From Geodermatophilus dictyosporus (GTDB lineage: Bacteria; Actinomycetota; Actinomycetes; Mycobacteriales; Geodermatophilaceae), in assembly GCF_900115505.1 (NCBI RefSeq), contig NZ_FOWQ01000003.1:310001-374000 (forward strand): a stretch of DNA of 64,000 nt. The letters run 5' to 3'. Both the position numbers and the translations under genes were made by a program. This document shows positions 8,114 to 16,535 of the stretch, one piece after another. The notes beneath the pieces were generated by a model. The model worked only from the letters and a program-made list of their open reading frames with translations. It searched no databases and was not told where the DNA came from. Positions within the stretch are counted from its first letter, which is position 1; every line of letters starts with the position of its first letter.

Positions 8114-9503
8114 GTGTCACCTCCTCCGGCACGGCCGCCGCGCAGGCGGCCACGAACCGCTCGGGCAGCGCCGGGGACCCGGCCCAGTTCAGGTGCAGGT
8201 AGGAGGCGTGCACCGAGCCGGTGGCGAAGCCCTCGGGGTGGGCGGGACCGGGACGACCCGCCGCCCACTGCCAGGCCGGGGTGGCCCCGGCGCCGGGATC
8301 GGCGTGCGTGCGGTGGAACTCGTGGCCGCGCACCCGGGTGCCGGCCGGCGCGAGCACGCTGTCGGTGACGGCGACCGCGGCCCGGTAGCCCAGGGTCAGC
8401 CGCGGGGACATCGCCGTCGACACGTCGAGGACGCCGCACATGGGGTGCCCGTCGAGCTCACGGGAGAGGTAGAGCAGCCCGGCGCACTCGGCGGCGACCG
8501 GGCCGCCGCGGGCGGCGAGCGCGGCGACGTCGGCGCGCAGGCCCGCGTTGGCCGACAGCGCCTCGGCGTACACCTCGGGGAAGCCGCCGCCCACGACCAG
8601 CCCGGCGGTGCCCTCGGGGAGGGCCTCGTCGCGCAGCGGGTCGACGGTCACCACCTCGGCGCCGGCGGCGGCGAGCAGCTCGGCGTTCTCCGCGTAGCCG
8701 AAGGTGAACGCGGGCCCGCCGGCGACGGCGACCCGCGGCCGGCCCTCGACCGGGGTGACCTCGGCGTCCGGGTCCCACGCCACGGCGTCCAGCGGCGGCG
8801 CCGTGCGGGCCAGCCGCAGGACGGCGTCGAGGTCGAGGCCGCCGGCCACCACCTCACCGAGGCGCGCGACGGTGGCCAGCGCCTCGGCCGACCGCTCGGC
8901 GGCGGGTACCAGGCCCAGGTGCCGCGACGGCGTCCCCAGCTCGGCCAGCCGCCGGACGGCGCCGAGCACCGGGACCCCGCTGCCGCCCAGCGCGTCGCGC
9001 AGGATCTCCTCGTGCCGGTCGCTGCCGACCCGGTTGACCACCACCCCGCCCAGCCGGACGCGGGGGTCGAAGGTGGCGAACCCGTGCACCAGCGCGGCCA
9101 CGCTCTGCGCCTGCGCGCTCGCGTCGACGACGAGGACCACCGGCGCGCGCAGCAGCCGGGCCACGTGCGCGGTGGAGGCGAACCCGGGCTCGACGTCGGG
9201 GGAGGTCGCCCCGTCGAAGAGGCCCATGACGCCCTCGACGACGGCGACGTCGGCCCCGCGCGCGCCGTGCAGGAACAGCGGGACGACGCGCTCCTCGCCC
9301 TGCAGCACCGGGTCGAGGTTGCGGCCCGGGCGCCCGGCGGCCAGGCCGGTGTAGCCGGGGTCGATGTAGTCGGGGCCGACCTTGTGCGGGGAGACGGCCA
9401 GGCCGCGGGCGGCGAGCGCGGCGACCAGGCCGGTGGCGACCGACGTCTTGCCCGCGTTGCTGCTCGGCGCGGCGACGACGACCCGCGGGACCGCGCCGTT
9501 CAC
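8100..9503 (-). CDS. cobB: CobB, hydrogenobyrinic (cobyrinic) acid a,c-diamide synthase
   Basis: 467 residues. N-terminal ATP-binding domain ([39 protein letters not shown]) and C-terminal class I glutamine amidotransferase with the nucleophile Cys in [10 protein letters not shown]. The enzyme amidates the a and c side chains using glutamine and ATP in the cytoplasm. It follows cobO after 16 bp and overlaps cbiM. Confidence 0.95.
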   Translation of the reverse strand: MNGAVPRVVVAAPSSNAGKTSVATGLVAALAARGLAVSPHKVGPDYIDPGYTGLAAGRPGRNLDPVLQGEERVVPLFLHGARGADVAVVEGVMGLFDGATSPDVEPGFASTAHVARLLRAPVVLVVDASAQAQSVAALVHGFATFDPRVRLGGVVVNRVGSDRHEEILRDALGGSGVPVLGAVRRLAELGTPSRHLGLVPAAERSAEALATVARLGEVVAGGLDLDAVLRLARTAPPLDAVAWDPDAEVTPVEGRPRVAVAGGPAFTFGYAENAELLAAAGAEVVTVDPLRDEALPEGTAGLVVGGGFPEVYAEALSANAGLRADVAALAARGGPVAAECAGLLYLSRELDGHPMCGVLDVSTAMSPRLTLGYRAAVAVTDSVLAPAGTRVRGHEFHRTHADPGAGATPAWQWAAGRPGPAHPEGFATGSVHASYLHLNWAGSPALPERFVAACAAAVPEEVTRAHR

Positions 9504-9519
9504 CCGCCCACCCCGCCGG

Positions 9520-10134
9520 TCACCACTCGATCCCCCGCTGGCCCTTCTGCCCGGCGTCCATCGGGTGCTTGACCTTGGTCATCTCCACGACCAGGTCGGC
9601 GGCCTCCACCAGCGCCGGCGGGGCGTCCCGGCCGGTGACGACGACGTGCTGGGTGCCGGGCCGGTGCGCCAGCGCCTCGACGACGTCGTCGACGTCCACC
9701 CAGCCCCACTTCAGCGGGTAGGTGAACTCGTCGAGGACGTAGAACCGGTGCGCCTCGGCGGCCAGGTCCCGCTTGATCTGCGCCCAGCCCTCGGCGGCGT
9801 CGGCGGCGTGGTCGACCTCGGTGCCCTGCCGGCGCGACCAGCTCCAGCCCGAGCCCATCTTGTGCCAGACGACCGGGCCGCCCTCGCCGGTCTGCTCGTG
9901 CAGCCGGCCGAGCGCGGTGAGCGCGGTCTCCTCGCCGACCTTCCACTTGGCGCTCTTGACGAACTGGTAGACCGCGATCGACCAGCCCTGGTTCCACGCG
10001 CGCATCGCCATGCCGAACGCGGCGGTGGACTTGCCCTTCATCTCGCCGGTGTGCACGGCCAGCAGCGGGCGGTTGCGGCGCTGGCGCGTCGTCAGCCCGT
10101 CCTGCGGGGTGACCGCGACCTGTCCCTGCGGCAC
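9520..10134 (-). CDS. cobO: CobO/BtuR-type cob(I)yrinic acid a,c-diamide adenosyltransferase
   Basis: 204 residues with the family P-loop variant GEMKGKSTAAFGMAMRA, then VYQFVKSAKW, and YVLDEFTYPLKWGW. It attaches the 5'-deoxyadenosyl group to cobalt using ATP. GTG start at 10134, 2 bp after the chlID stop. Confidence 0.95.
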   Translation of the reverse strand: MPQGQVAVTPQDGLTTRQRRNRPLLAVHTGEMKGKSTAAFGMAMRAWNQGWSIAVYQFVKSAKWKVGEETALTALGRLHEQTGEGGPVVWHKMGSGWSWSRRQGTEVDHAADAAEGWAQIKRDLAAEAHRFYVLDEFTYPLKWGWVDVDDVVEALAHRPGTQHVVVTGRDAPPALVEAADLVVEMTKVKHPMDAGQKGQRGIEW

Positions 10135-10136
10135 GC

Positions 10137-12137
10137 CTAGGCCGCCTCTCGGACCGAGCGGACGGTGGCGGCCAGCGTGTCGGCGGCCAGCTCCTCCAGC
10201 CGCAGCGTCCGCGCGCCCAGGTGGGCGCCGAGGACGCCGGCCAGGCCCAGGCGCACCGGCCCGGACTCGCAGTCGACGACGACCGCCGCCGTCCCCGCTG
10301 CGGCCAGCCGCTGCGCGGCCGCGTGCGCGGCGCCCACGGCGTCGGTGCCGCGCGTGCCGGTGGCCCGCCCGTCGGTGACCACGACCAGCAGCGGCCGGCG
10401 CTGCGGGTCGCGGACCCGCTCGACGCGCAGCACCTCGGCGGCGCGCCCGAGGCCCGCGGCCAGCGGCGTGCGCCCGCCGGTGGGCAGCTCGCGCAGCCGG
10501 GCCGCGGCCGCCTCCACCGACCAGGTGGGCGGCAGCGCCAGCTCGGCGTCGCCGCCGCGGAAGGTGACCAGGCCGACCTTGTCCCGCCGCTGGTAGGCGT
10601 CGAGCAGCAGCGACAGCACCGCGCCCTTGACCGCGCCCATCCGTGCCCGCGACCCCATGGAGCCGCTGGCGTCGACGACGAAGAGGACCAGGTTGCCCTC
10701 GCGGCCCTCCAGCGTGGCCTGGCGCAGGTCCGCGCGGGCGATCCGCAGGCCCGCGCCGCTGCGCCCGCGGGCCACCTGGTGCGGGGCGGCGGCCAGCACG
10801 GTGTCGACCAGGTGCAGGCGGGTCACCGGCCCCGACGGGCGGACCGAGCCCACCACCCGCCCGCGCTCGGCGCGCGCCTTCGACCGCCGACCTGCCGCGC
10901 CCGCGCCGATGCCGGGGACCTCCAGCCGGCGCGCGCGGAAGGGGTCGGCCGGCGCGACCGCCGCCCGCTCGGCCGCGGGTCCGCCCGGCGTGGCGCCGTC
11001 CTCGGCCGCCTCGGCTCCCGCGGGCGCGCCGGTGTCCTCGCCGCCGCCCAGGGGTGGCGGGGGTGGGGCGCCGTCTCCGGGGCCGCCGTCCGGGCCCTGC
11101 GGTGGCGGGTCGTCGTCGGGTCCGGGGTCGGGGCGGGAGTCCTCGAGCGCCCGGTCGAGGGTGTCGTCGTCCAGGCCCGGGGCGTCGAAGGGGTCGCGGC
11201 GCCGCCGGTGGGGGAGGGCGAGGCGGGCGGCCACCCGGACGTCGTCCTCGGTGACCTCGTCGCGGCCCGACCAGGCGGCGTGGGCGATGGCGGCGCGGGC
11301 GGTGACCAGGTCGGCCCGCAGCCCGTCGACGTCGAAGGCGGCGCAGACGGCGGTCACCTGCTGCAGGGCGGCGTCGGAGAGGACGACGTGCGGCAGCCGG
11401 CCGCGGGCCCCGGCGATCCGGGCGGCCAGCCCGGACTCCTCGGCGGCCCACGACGCGGCGAAGCCGGCCGGGTCGGCGTCGTGGGCGAAGCGGCGGCGCA
11501 CCACCTCGGCGCGCTCGGCCGGGTCGCGCGGGGCGGCCACCTCGACGGTGAGGCCGAAGCGGTCGAGCAGCTGCGGGCGCAGCTCGCCCTCCTCGGGGTT
11601 CATCGTCCCGACGAGCAGGAAGCGCGCGGCGTGCCGCACCGAGACTCCCTCGCGCTCCACGTAGGCAGTTCCCAGCGCGGCGGCGTCCAGGAGCAGGTCG
11701 ACCAGGTGGTCGTGCAGCAGGTTGACCTCGTCGACGTAGAGCACCCCGCGGTGGGCGGCGGCCAGCAGCCCGGGCTCGAAGGCCTTGACGCCCTCGGTGA
11801 GCGCCCGCTCGAGGTCCAGCGAGCCGACGACCCGGTCCTCCGAGGCGCCCACCGGCAGCTCGACCAGCCGGGCCGGGCGGGTCTGACCCGGGACGCCGGC
11901 GTCGTGCGGGCCGTCGGGGCAGGCCGGGTCGGGCGCGGCGGGGTCACAGGCGAACCGGCAGCCGGGGACGACGGCCACCGGCGGGAGGACGGCGGCCAGC
12001 GCGCGCACCGTCGTCGACTTCGCGGTGCCCTTCTCGCCGCGGACGAGCACGCCGCCGATGGCCGGCGAGACGGCGTTGAGCAGCAGGGCCAGCCGCATGT
12101 CGTCCATGCCGACGACGGCGCCGAAGGGGTACGTCAT
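10137..12137 (-). CDS. Fused ChlI-ChlD-type chelatase subunit, probable CobS/CobT counterpart for CobN
   Basis: 666 residues. The N-terminal AAA+ domain has Walker A GEKGTAKS (34-41), Walker B VLYVDEVNLL (132-141) and a sensor region LLVGTMNPEEGELRPQLLDRF. A Pro/Gly/Asp linker (about 330-400) leads to a vWA domain with MIDAS DASGSMGS (489-496). Magnesium chelatases split these into ChlI and ChlD; actinobacteria carry this fusion next to cob genes, where it most likely powers cobalt insertion by CobN (38938). The ATG at 12137 is the first in-frame start after the riboswitch; the frame is open further upstream but crosses that RNA. First gene of the operon. Confidence 0.88.
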   Translation of the reverse strand: MTYPFGAVVGMDDMRLALLLNAVSPAIGGVLVRGEKGTAKSTTVRALAAVLPPVAVVPGCRFACDPAAPDPACPDGPHDAGVPGQTRPARLVELPVGASEDRVVGSLDLERALTEGVKAFEPGLLAAAHRGVLYVDEVNLLHDHLVDLLLDAAALGTAYVEREGVSVRHAARFLLVGTMNPEEGELRPQLLDRFGLTVEVAAPRDPAERAEVVRRRFAHDADPAGFAASWAAEESGLAARIAGARGRLPHVVLSDAALQQVTAVCAAFDVDGLRADLVTARAAIAHAAWSGRDEVTEDDVRVAARLALPHRRRRDPFDAPGLDDDTLDRALEDSRPDPGPDDDPPPQGPDGGPGDGAPPPPPLGGGEDTGAPAGAEAAEDGATPGGPAAERAAVAPADPFRARRLEVPGIGAGAAGRRSKARAERGRVVGSVRPSGPVTRLHLVDTVLAAAPHQVARGRSGAGLRIARADLRQATLEGREGNLVLFVVDASGSMGSRARMGAVKGAVLSLLLDAYQRRDKVGLVTFRGGDAELALPPTWSVEAAAARLRELPTGGRTPLAAGLGRAAEVLRVERVRDPQRRPLLVVVTDGRATGTRGTDAVGAAHAAAQRLAAAGTAAVVVDCESGPVRLGLAGVLGAHLGARTLRLEELAADTLAATVRSVREAA

Positions 12138-12184
12138 GCGGGGGCACGGGTCCTCTCCCCGGGTGTCCACGCCCGGAGGTGGCA

Positions 12185-12335
12185 GGAGGCGACGGCGGGA
12201 GTTCCTGACTCCCCGGCCTCCTGGTCGGGAGGCCGGGTCACAGTGGCGGGACCGCGCCGGAGTCGCACCGGGCTTCCTCCACTGCCGTCGCTGTGGCGGC
12301 GCCCATGGAACCACGCCGGGTCGCGGGGGCGACAG
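12185..12335 (-). promoter_or_regulatory. Cobalamin (B12) riboswitch
   Basis: Reading leftward, the hallmark core is present: GGAAGCCC, GGTGCGACTCC (12269-12259), then GCGGTCCCGCCACTGTGA, and the B12 box GAGTCAGGAACTC (12212-12200 region), each in the order of the Rfam-type cobalamin RNA. Boundaries are approximate. Between the B12 box and the ATG at 12137 lies a further hairpin (CCGGG...CCCGG, about 12160-12175) beside GGGGAGAGG, which could hide the ribosome site, so control is probably translational; that part is inference. It should shut down the ten-gene operon, including cobalt uptake, when adenosylcobalamin is ample. Confidence 0.93.
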
Positions 12336-12349
12336 GCCGGGCCGATGAC

Positions 12350-12383
12350 TTGACGGAACGGAAAGAGACGGTCCACTCTTTCC
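12350..12383 (+). promoter_or_regulatory. Inverted repeat and possible promoter before the membrane/regulator pair
   Basis: GGAAAGAG (12360-12367) and CTCTTTCC (12376-12383) form a perfect 8-bp inverted repeat with an 8-bp spacer ending 3 bp before the ATG. TTGACG (12350-12355) is a good -35, but no good -10 follows. It may be the operator of the downstream winged-helix protein. It also lies upstream of the riboswitch transcript on the other strand. Confidence 0.5.
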
Positions 12384-12386
12384 GGC

Positions 12387-12830
12387 ATGGAAAGCCACGA
12401 CGTGGACCGGGACGCCGCCGCGCAGCTCGCAGCACTGCAGGCCGACCGGGCGGCGCTGGCCGACCGGGTGCTGCAGCCGTGGTGGTACGACGTCGCGCTG
12501 GGACTGCTGCTCTTCAGTTTCCTGGCGTCCTACGCGCTCGACTCGCTTGGGGTGACCTTCCCGGCGCTCGTGCTCTTCTGCGCCGGGCTCGGGGCGCTGG
12601 TCTCGGCCTACCGGCGGATGACCGGTGTGTGGGTGGGCACGCCGCCACGCGTGATGGCGCTCTGGGGTGTGGTGGTCCTCCTCGTGCTGGTGCCGGCGTT
12701 CGTGCTGGCCGAGGGGTACGACCGGTACTGGGCCATGGTGGTGGCCGGCGCGGTGCTGGGGACCGCCGCGGGGGTGCTCAGCCGGGTCTGGGGCCGCCGG
12801 TGGGTCGCCGAGCTGCGCGGGCAGCCGTGA
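12387..12830 (+). CDS. Small membrane protein of unknown function
   Basis: 147 residues. A polar helix (residues 1-30) is followed by four hydrophobic segments (about 35-52, 55-72, 88-106, 110-128) and an Arg-rich C-terminus. No enzyme motif is visible. It overlaps the winged-helix regulator by 4 bp, an arrangement typical of a sensor or target membrane protein paired with its own regulator. Confidence 0.75.
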   Translation: MESHDVDRDAAAQLAALQADRAALADRVLQPWWYDVALGLLLFSFLASYALDSLGVTFPALVLFCAGLGALVSAYRRMTGVWVGTPPRVMALWGVVVLLVLVPAFVLAEGYDRYWAMVVAGAVLGTAAGVLSRVWGRRWVAELRGQP

Positions 12831-13120
12831 CCGCGGTCGCGCCGCACTTCGACGCGGTCATCCACCCGCCGCCGCGGCTGCAGGTCTGCGGGCTGCTCGC
12901 CGCAGTCGACACGATGGAGTTCGCCGCCGTCCGCGACCGGGTGCAGGTGAGCGACTCGGTGCTGTCCAAGCACGTCAGGCAGCTGGAGGAGGCCGGTTAC
13001 GTCCGGGTGAGCAAGGCGACGATCGCCTCGCGTCAGCGGACCAGCCTGTCGCTGACCCGGGAGGGCCGGCGGGCGTTCGACGCCCACGTCGCCGAGCTGC
13101 GCCGCATCGCCGGCGTCTGA
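12827..13120 (+). CDS. Winged-helix transcriptional regulator (MarR/PadR-like, HTH_27 type)
   Basis: 97 residues, nearly all a winged helix: LLAAVDTMEFAAVRDRVQVSDSVLSKHVRQLEEAGYV is the recognition helix region and the RQRTSLSLTREGRRAFDAH part is the wing and C-terminal helix. Such one-domain regulators usually repress their own operon. GTG at 12827 forms a GTGA overlap with the membrane gene. The inverted repeat at 12360-12383 is a candidate binding site. Confidence 0.85.
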   Translation: MTAVAPHFDAVIHPPPRLQVCGLLAAVDTMEFAAVRDRVQVSDSVLSKHVRQLEEAGYVRVSKATIASRQRTSLSLTREGRRAFDAHVAELRRIAGV

Positions 13121-13122
13121 GG

Positions 13123-14184
13123 GTGGCGCGCGCCCCCCTGCGCCGGCTCGCCGACGCCGCGGGCCTGGTCGCCGGGGCGGTGCTGGCGAGCGTGCTGCTC
13201 GGCCTCGCCGGGGTGCCCTCCGCGCCGCTGTTCGGCGGGCTGCTCGCCGGGCTGGTCCGCGGGCTGGCCGGCCGCACCCGGCTGGCCGTGCCGCGGGCCG
13301 GCACCGCCGCCGCGCAGGCGGTCGTCGGCGTCTCCATCGGGGCGCTGGTCGACCTCGACACCCTGGCCGCGCTCGGCGAGGACTGGCTGCCCGTCCTGCT
13401 GGTCACCGTCGCCACCCTGCTGCTCACGGTGGCCGCCGGCCTGCTGCTGCGGTTGCAGCCGGGGATCGGCCCGGTCACCGGCGCGTTCGCGATGATCGCC
13501 GGCGGCGCCTCGGGCATCACCGCGATGGCCCGCGACCTGGGCGCCGACGACCGCATGGTCGCCGTCCTGCAGTACCTGCGGGTGCTGCTCGTCGTCGTCG
13601 CCATGCCGGTGGTGGCGACCGTGGTCTACGGCGCCGACCCGGGCTCCGGTGGCGCGGTGCGCACCCCGGACGGCCCCGGCTGGCCGGCCGGGCCGGCGTT
13701 CACCGTCGGTTGCGGGCTGGCCGGGTACGGGCTCGCCCGGCTGGTGCGCCTGCCGGTGCCCGCGCTGCTCGGCCCGATGCTCGTCGCCGCCGCCGTCGAC
13801 CTCGGTGGGCTCTCCGGCGGCGCCACGGTGCCCGGGCCGGTGGAGGCGGTGGCGTTCGGGGCCATCGGCCTGCAGGTCGGGCTGGCCTTCACCCGGGAGA
13901 GCCTGCGCACCATCGGCCGTGCGCTGCCGCTCGCCCTGGCGATCATCGTCGGGCTGGTGGTCGCCTGTGCCGGCCTGGGCGCGGTGCTCGCGGCAGCCAC
14001 CGGCGCCACCGCGCTGGACGCCTACCTGGCGACGACGCCCGGTGGGCTCTACGCCGTCCTCGCCACGGCCACCGGCACCGGCGCGGACACGACGTTCGTG
14101 CTCGCCGTCCAGGTGCTGCGGCTGTTCGTCATGCTGCTGGCGGCGCCGCTGATCGCCCGCGGGCTGCGCCGCGGGCGGGCCTGA
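13123..14184 (+). CDS. AbrB-family membrane protein (PF05145 type)
   Basis: 353 residues with about ten hydrophobic segments arranged as two repeats, each with a conserved Gly-rich pattern (LFGGLLAGLVRG; LLGPMLVAAAVDLGGL). These proteins carry the misleading name AbrB (ammonia monooxygenase/transcription regulator) but look like permeases of unknown substrate; the TTPGGLYAVLATATGTGADTTFV stretch is typical. The GTG start lies 3 bp after the regulator's stop, so it probably belongs to the same operon. Confidence 0.82.
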   Translation: MARAPLRRLADAAGLVAGAVLASVLLGLAGVPSAPLFGGLLAGLVRGLAGRTRLAVPRAGTAAAQAVVGVSIGALVDLDTLAALGEDWLPVLLVTVATLLLTVAAGLLLRLQPGIGPVTGAFAMIAGGASGITAMARDLGADDRMVAVLQYLRVLLVVVAMPVVATVVYGADPGSGGAVRTPDGPGWPAGPAFTVGCGLAGYGLARLVRLPVPALLGPMLVAAAVDLGGLSGGATVPGPVEAVAFGAIGLQVGLAFTRESLRTIGRALPLALAIIVGLVVACAGLGAVLAAATGATALDAYLATTPGGLYAVLATATGTGADTTFVLAVQVLRLFVMLLAAPLIARGLRRGRA

Positions 14185-14193
14185 GCGGGTGCC

Positions 14194-14221
14194 CTGACCA
14201 GTGGCACCGCACGCCTACCCT
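14194..14221 (+). promoter_or_regulatory. Promoter of a leaderless transcript
   Basis: CTGACC (14194-14199) and TACCCT (14216-14221) are separated by 16 bp. The -10 ends 7 bp before the GTG at 14229, so the start codon is near the transcription start. Confidence 0.5.
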
Positions 14222-14228
14222 CGACCGG

Positions 14229-14519
14229 GTGAGCCGCGCGCCGAGGGAGGAGACGGAGCTGTCCGACGTGGAGACTGCGGTGGTGGACGACCCCGCCGCG
14301 GACCAGGAGGACGCCGTCCTGCTGTTCGTGGGCGGCCCCCTCGACGGGCGGGTGGAGGTCCGCGCCGCCCGCCACGGCGACCCGCTGCCCACGGTCACGC
14401 ACGTGCACCTGCACGACGGGCCGAAGGTCGTCTCGCGCTACGACCTGCAGCCGCTGCCCGGCCGCGCCGGCGTCTACCGCCTGCGCCCCGCGGCGCCCCG
14501 GCCGGGCCGCGCCGGCTGA
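14229..14519 (+). CDS. Conserved hypothetical small protein
   Basis: 96 residues. After an acidic N-terminus comes VLLFVGGPLDGRVEV, a pattern seen in small actinobacterial proteins of unknown function, then THVHLHDGPKVVSRYDL. No catalytic motif, signal peptide or membrane helix is visible. The GTG start is supported by the -10 at 14216. Confidence 0.7.
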   Translation: MSRAPREETELSDVETAVVDDPAADQEDAVLLFVGGPLDGRVEVRAARHGDPLPTVTHVHLHDGPKVVSRYDLQPLPGRAGVYRLRPAAPRPGRAG

Positions 14520-14523
14520 CGGC

Positions 14524-15033
14524 CTACCAGCCCTGGGTGCGCCGCGCCGCCGCGACCACCTGCTCGAACAGCCCCCGCTCCAGCGCCGCGCCCTCCCGCC
14601 GCACCGCGGCCGGGTCGAGCACCAGCAGCCGGTCGAGCCGGACCTCGCTGGGGCGGCCGCGGCTGTCCCACCCGCCGGTGCCCACGTCCATCCAGGAGCG
14701 GCCGGCACGGGCCTCGTCCCCGGCGTCGCGGTCGTGGTCCCTGCTGGTGAGCAGGAGCCCGACGAGCTCCTCGCCGCGGCGGCCGAGCACCAGCACCGGG
14801 CGGTCCTTGCCGCGGCCGTCGCCCTCGTCGTAGGGCACCCAGGTCCACACCACCTCGCCGGGGTCGGGCCGGCCGTCGGCGCGCGGCCGGTAGGTGGTGT
14901 CGACGCCCGGGGTCGCGCGGGGCGCCCGGCGTGCGCGCGGGGGCCAGGGGCGTGCCGGGGCGGCCGCGCGGCGGACGACGGGGGCGGCGGCGGACACCAG
15001 CCGGGTGAGGACGTCGACGAGTCGGCGGGCCAT
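14524..15033 (-). CDS. PemK/MazF-like protein
   Basis: 169 residues. The MazF-type core begins at about residue 58 (PGEVVWTWVPYDEGDGRGKDRPVLVL) and continues with LVGLLLTSRDH, matching the G-x-V-W...R-P-x-L-V-x toxin pattern. MazF toxins cut mRNA, but no antitoxin gene is adjacent, and the 50-residue basic N-terminal extension is unusual for a toxin. Actinobacterial proteins of this type may be household RNA-binding proteins. Confidence 0.72.
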   Translation of the reverse strand: MARRLVDVLTRLVSAAAPVVRRAAAPARPWPPRARRAPRATPGVDTTYRPRADGRPDPGEVVWTWVPYDEGDGRGKDRPVLVLGRRGEELVGLLLTSRDHDRDAGDEARAGRSWMDVGTGGWDSRGRPSEVRLDRLLVLDPAAVRREGAALERGLFEQVVAAARRTQGW

Positions 15034-15039
15034 GCGCGC

Positions 15040-15045
15040 ACCGTA
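15040..15045 (-). promoter_or_regulatory. -10 element of the MazF-like gene
   Basis: Reading leftward, TACGGT ends 6 bp before the ATG at 15033, the arrangement of a leaderless actinobacterial promoter. No clear -35. Confidence 0.4.
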
Positions 15046-15188
15046 CGGACCCGGGTCGCCGTCGTCCCGTCCGTCCCGTTCGTCACACCGGTACCAATTC
15101 GCCCCGGTTCTGGTTGCGCAGCGTCCTGCCGGGGCACCATTGCGTCACGGGGCCCGTCGTCGCCGCGCCCCGGGAGAGGGGGGCTCCC

Positions 15189-15386
15189 ATGACGTCGGCC
15201 CAGCCCGTGATCCCCGCGATGCCGCGGTCGCGCGAGGTGCGTGCCAGCGTCCTCGCCGCGTTCCAGCTGGTCGAGGACGCGCGCTACCTCGGCACCGAAC
15301 GCCGGCCGCGGCGCAACCGCGTCCGCCGGATCGCCGAGCGGACCGTCGCCAGCCGCCGCCTGGCGCGCGACGTCTCGCTCCCGTAG
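15189..15386 (+). CDS. Hypothetical small basic protein
   Basis: 65 residues with an Arg-rich C-terminal half (RRPRRNRVRRIAERTVASRRLARD) predicted helical. GAGAGGGG lies about 9 bp before the ATG. It resembles no family I recognise. Confidence 0.55.
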   Translation: MTSAQPVIPAMPRSREVRASVLAAFQLVEDARYLGTERRPRRNRVRRIAERTVASRRLARDVSLP

Positions 15387-15408
15387 CGGCCGGCCCCGCC
15401 GCCGGGCA

Positions 15409-15834
15409 CTAGGCGACGCAGAACTCGTTGCCCTCGGGATCGGCCAGCGTCGCCCACTCCAGCGGGCCGATCGAGGCCCGGTGCAGCTCGTGCGCGCCCA
15501 TGCCCACCAGGCGGGCCACCTCCGCCTCCCGCTGCTCCGCGCCGACGTGCAGGTCGAGGTGGACGCGGTTCTTGACCGTCTTCGGCTCGGGCACGCGCTG
15601 GAACAGCACCCGCGGCCGGCCCGGGTCCGGCGAGGTGAGCGCCGCGCCGATGGCCCACACCAGCGCACCGCGGTGCGTCGTGGTGTCGGCCTCGGTGGCG
15701 TGGCCCTGCTCCACCATCCGCCGGATGAAGGCCTCGTCCTGGGGCTCCACCTGCCAGCCCAGCGCCTCGGCCCACCAGTCGGCGAGCGGGTGCGGGTCGG
15801 CGCAGTCGATCGTCACCTGGAACTCGGTCGCCAT
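15409..15834 (-). CDS. VOC-family (glyoxalase-like) protein
   Basis: 141 residues with two beta-alpha-beta-beta-beta units: FQVTIDCADPHPLADWWAEALGW at the start and VHLDLHVG...WATLADPEGNEFCVA at the end, the classic VOC pattern with HLD and a C-terminal EGNEF. Metal ligands are suggested by Asp/His and the last Glu. Substrate unknown. Confidence 0.87.
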   Translation of the reverse strand: MATEFQVTIDCADPHPLADWWAEALGWQVEPQDEAFIRRMVEQGHATEADTTTHRGALVWAIGAALTSPDPGRPRVLFQRVPEPKTVKNRVHLDLHVGAEQREAEVARLVGMGAHELHRASIGPLEWATLADPEGNEFCVA

Positions 15835-15870
15835 GCGCGGAGCCTGCCAGCGACCAGTGACAGGTCCCTC

Positions 15871-16479
15871 CTACAGCTCGAGCGCCAGCTCCGCGCGCAG
15901 CGTGGCGTCGTCGGGCAGCGGGGTCTCCAGCCGGCAGTGGTCGCGGATCATCGTGCCGAACGGCGGCAGCGCCGAGCGGTCCACCTGCGCGGCCGGGTCC
16001 CACAGCCCCGAGCGCATCACCGCCTTGGCGCACTGCAGGTAGGCCCGCGTCACGGTGACGACCAGCACCGAGCGCGGCGCCCGGCCGAACTCGGTGAGGT
16101 CGAGGCCCGGGACGTCGGGCCCGGCCAGCGCCGCAGTGCCGTAGACCTTCAGCGTCTCCTCGACGCCGGGGACGAGGAACAGCAGCGCCACCTGCGGGTT
16201 GGCCGCCACGTTGCGCAGGCTGTCGAGCCGGTTGTTGCCCTGCCGGTCGGGCAGCACCAGCCGGTGCTCGTCGAGGACCTTGACGAAGCCCGGGTCGCCG
16301 CCGCGCGGGGACACCTCCGGCGCCCCGGCGGCGTCCGCGGTGGAGAGCACCGCGAACGGCGCCAGCGCGACGAACGCGCGGCAGTGGGCGTCGAGGTGGT
16401 CGATCTCCTTGTCCCGCACCAGCTGCGAGGGCGGCCGGTAGGACGCCAGGACGGGGTCGGGGGAGACGTCGGCCTGCAC
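15871..16479 (-). CDS. FMN-dependent PPOX-type flavoprotein (MSMEG_1061 family)
   Basis: 202 residues. FAVLSTADAAGAPEVSPRGGDPGFVKVLDEHRLVLPDRQGNNRLD is the split-barrel FMN-binding core of pyridoxamine-phosphate oxidase-like proteins, and the C-terminal part matches the MSMEG_1061 subgroup. Probably a soluble oxidoreductase; substrate not known. The GTG at 16479 sits 6 bp from TACCGT. Confidence 0.85.
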   Translation of the reverse strand: MQADVSPDPVLASYRPPSQLVRDKEIDHLDAHCRAFVALAPFAVLSTADAAGAPEVSPRGGDPGFVKVLDEHRLVLPDRQGNNRLDSLRNVAANPQVALLFLVPGVEETLKVYGTAALAGPDVPGLDLTEFGRAPRSVLVVTVTRAYLQCAKAVMRSGLWDPAAQVDRSALPPFGTMIRDHCRLETPLPDDATLRAELALEL

Positions 16480-16485
16480 GGGAGG

Positions 16486-16491
16486 ACGGTA
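16486..16491 (-). promoter_or_regulatory. -10 element of the PPOX gene
   Basis: Leftward TACCGT ends 6 bp before the GTG at 16479, indicating a leaderless mRNA. Confidence 0.45.
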
Positions 16492-16522
16492 GCCCGGGCG
16501 GCGTCGCGGTCGTGGGCCCCGT

Positions 16523-16528
16523 TAGCTT
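16523..16528 (+). promoter_or_regulatory. -10 element of the thioesterase gene
   Basis: TAGCTT ends 7 bp before the GTG at 16536. It favours that start over the in-frame GTG at 16512, which would lie upstream of the promoter. Confidence 0.45.
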
Positions 16529-16535
16529 CGCGGTC

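Noticed and set aside
12138..12398. N-terminal extension of the ChlID protein
   Set aside because: The open frame crosses the cobalamin riboswitch; the conserved protein begins at the ATG at 12137.
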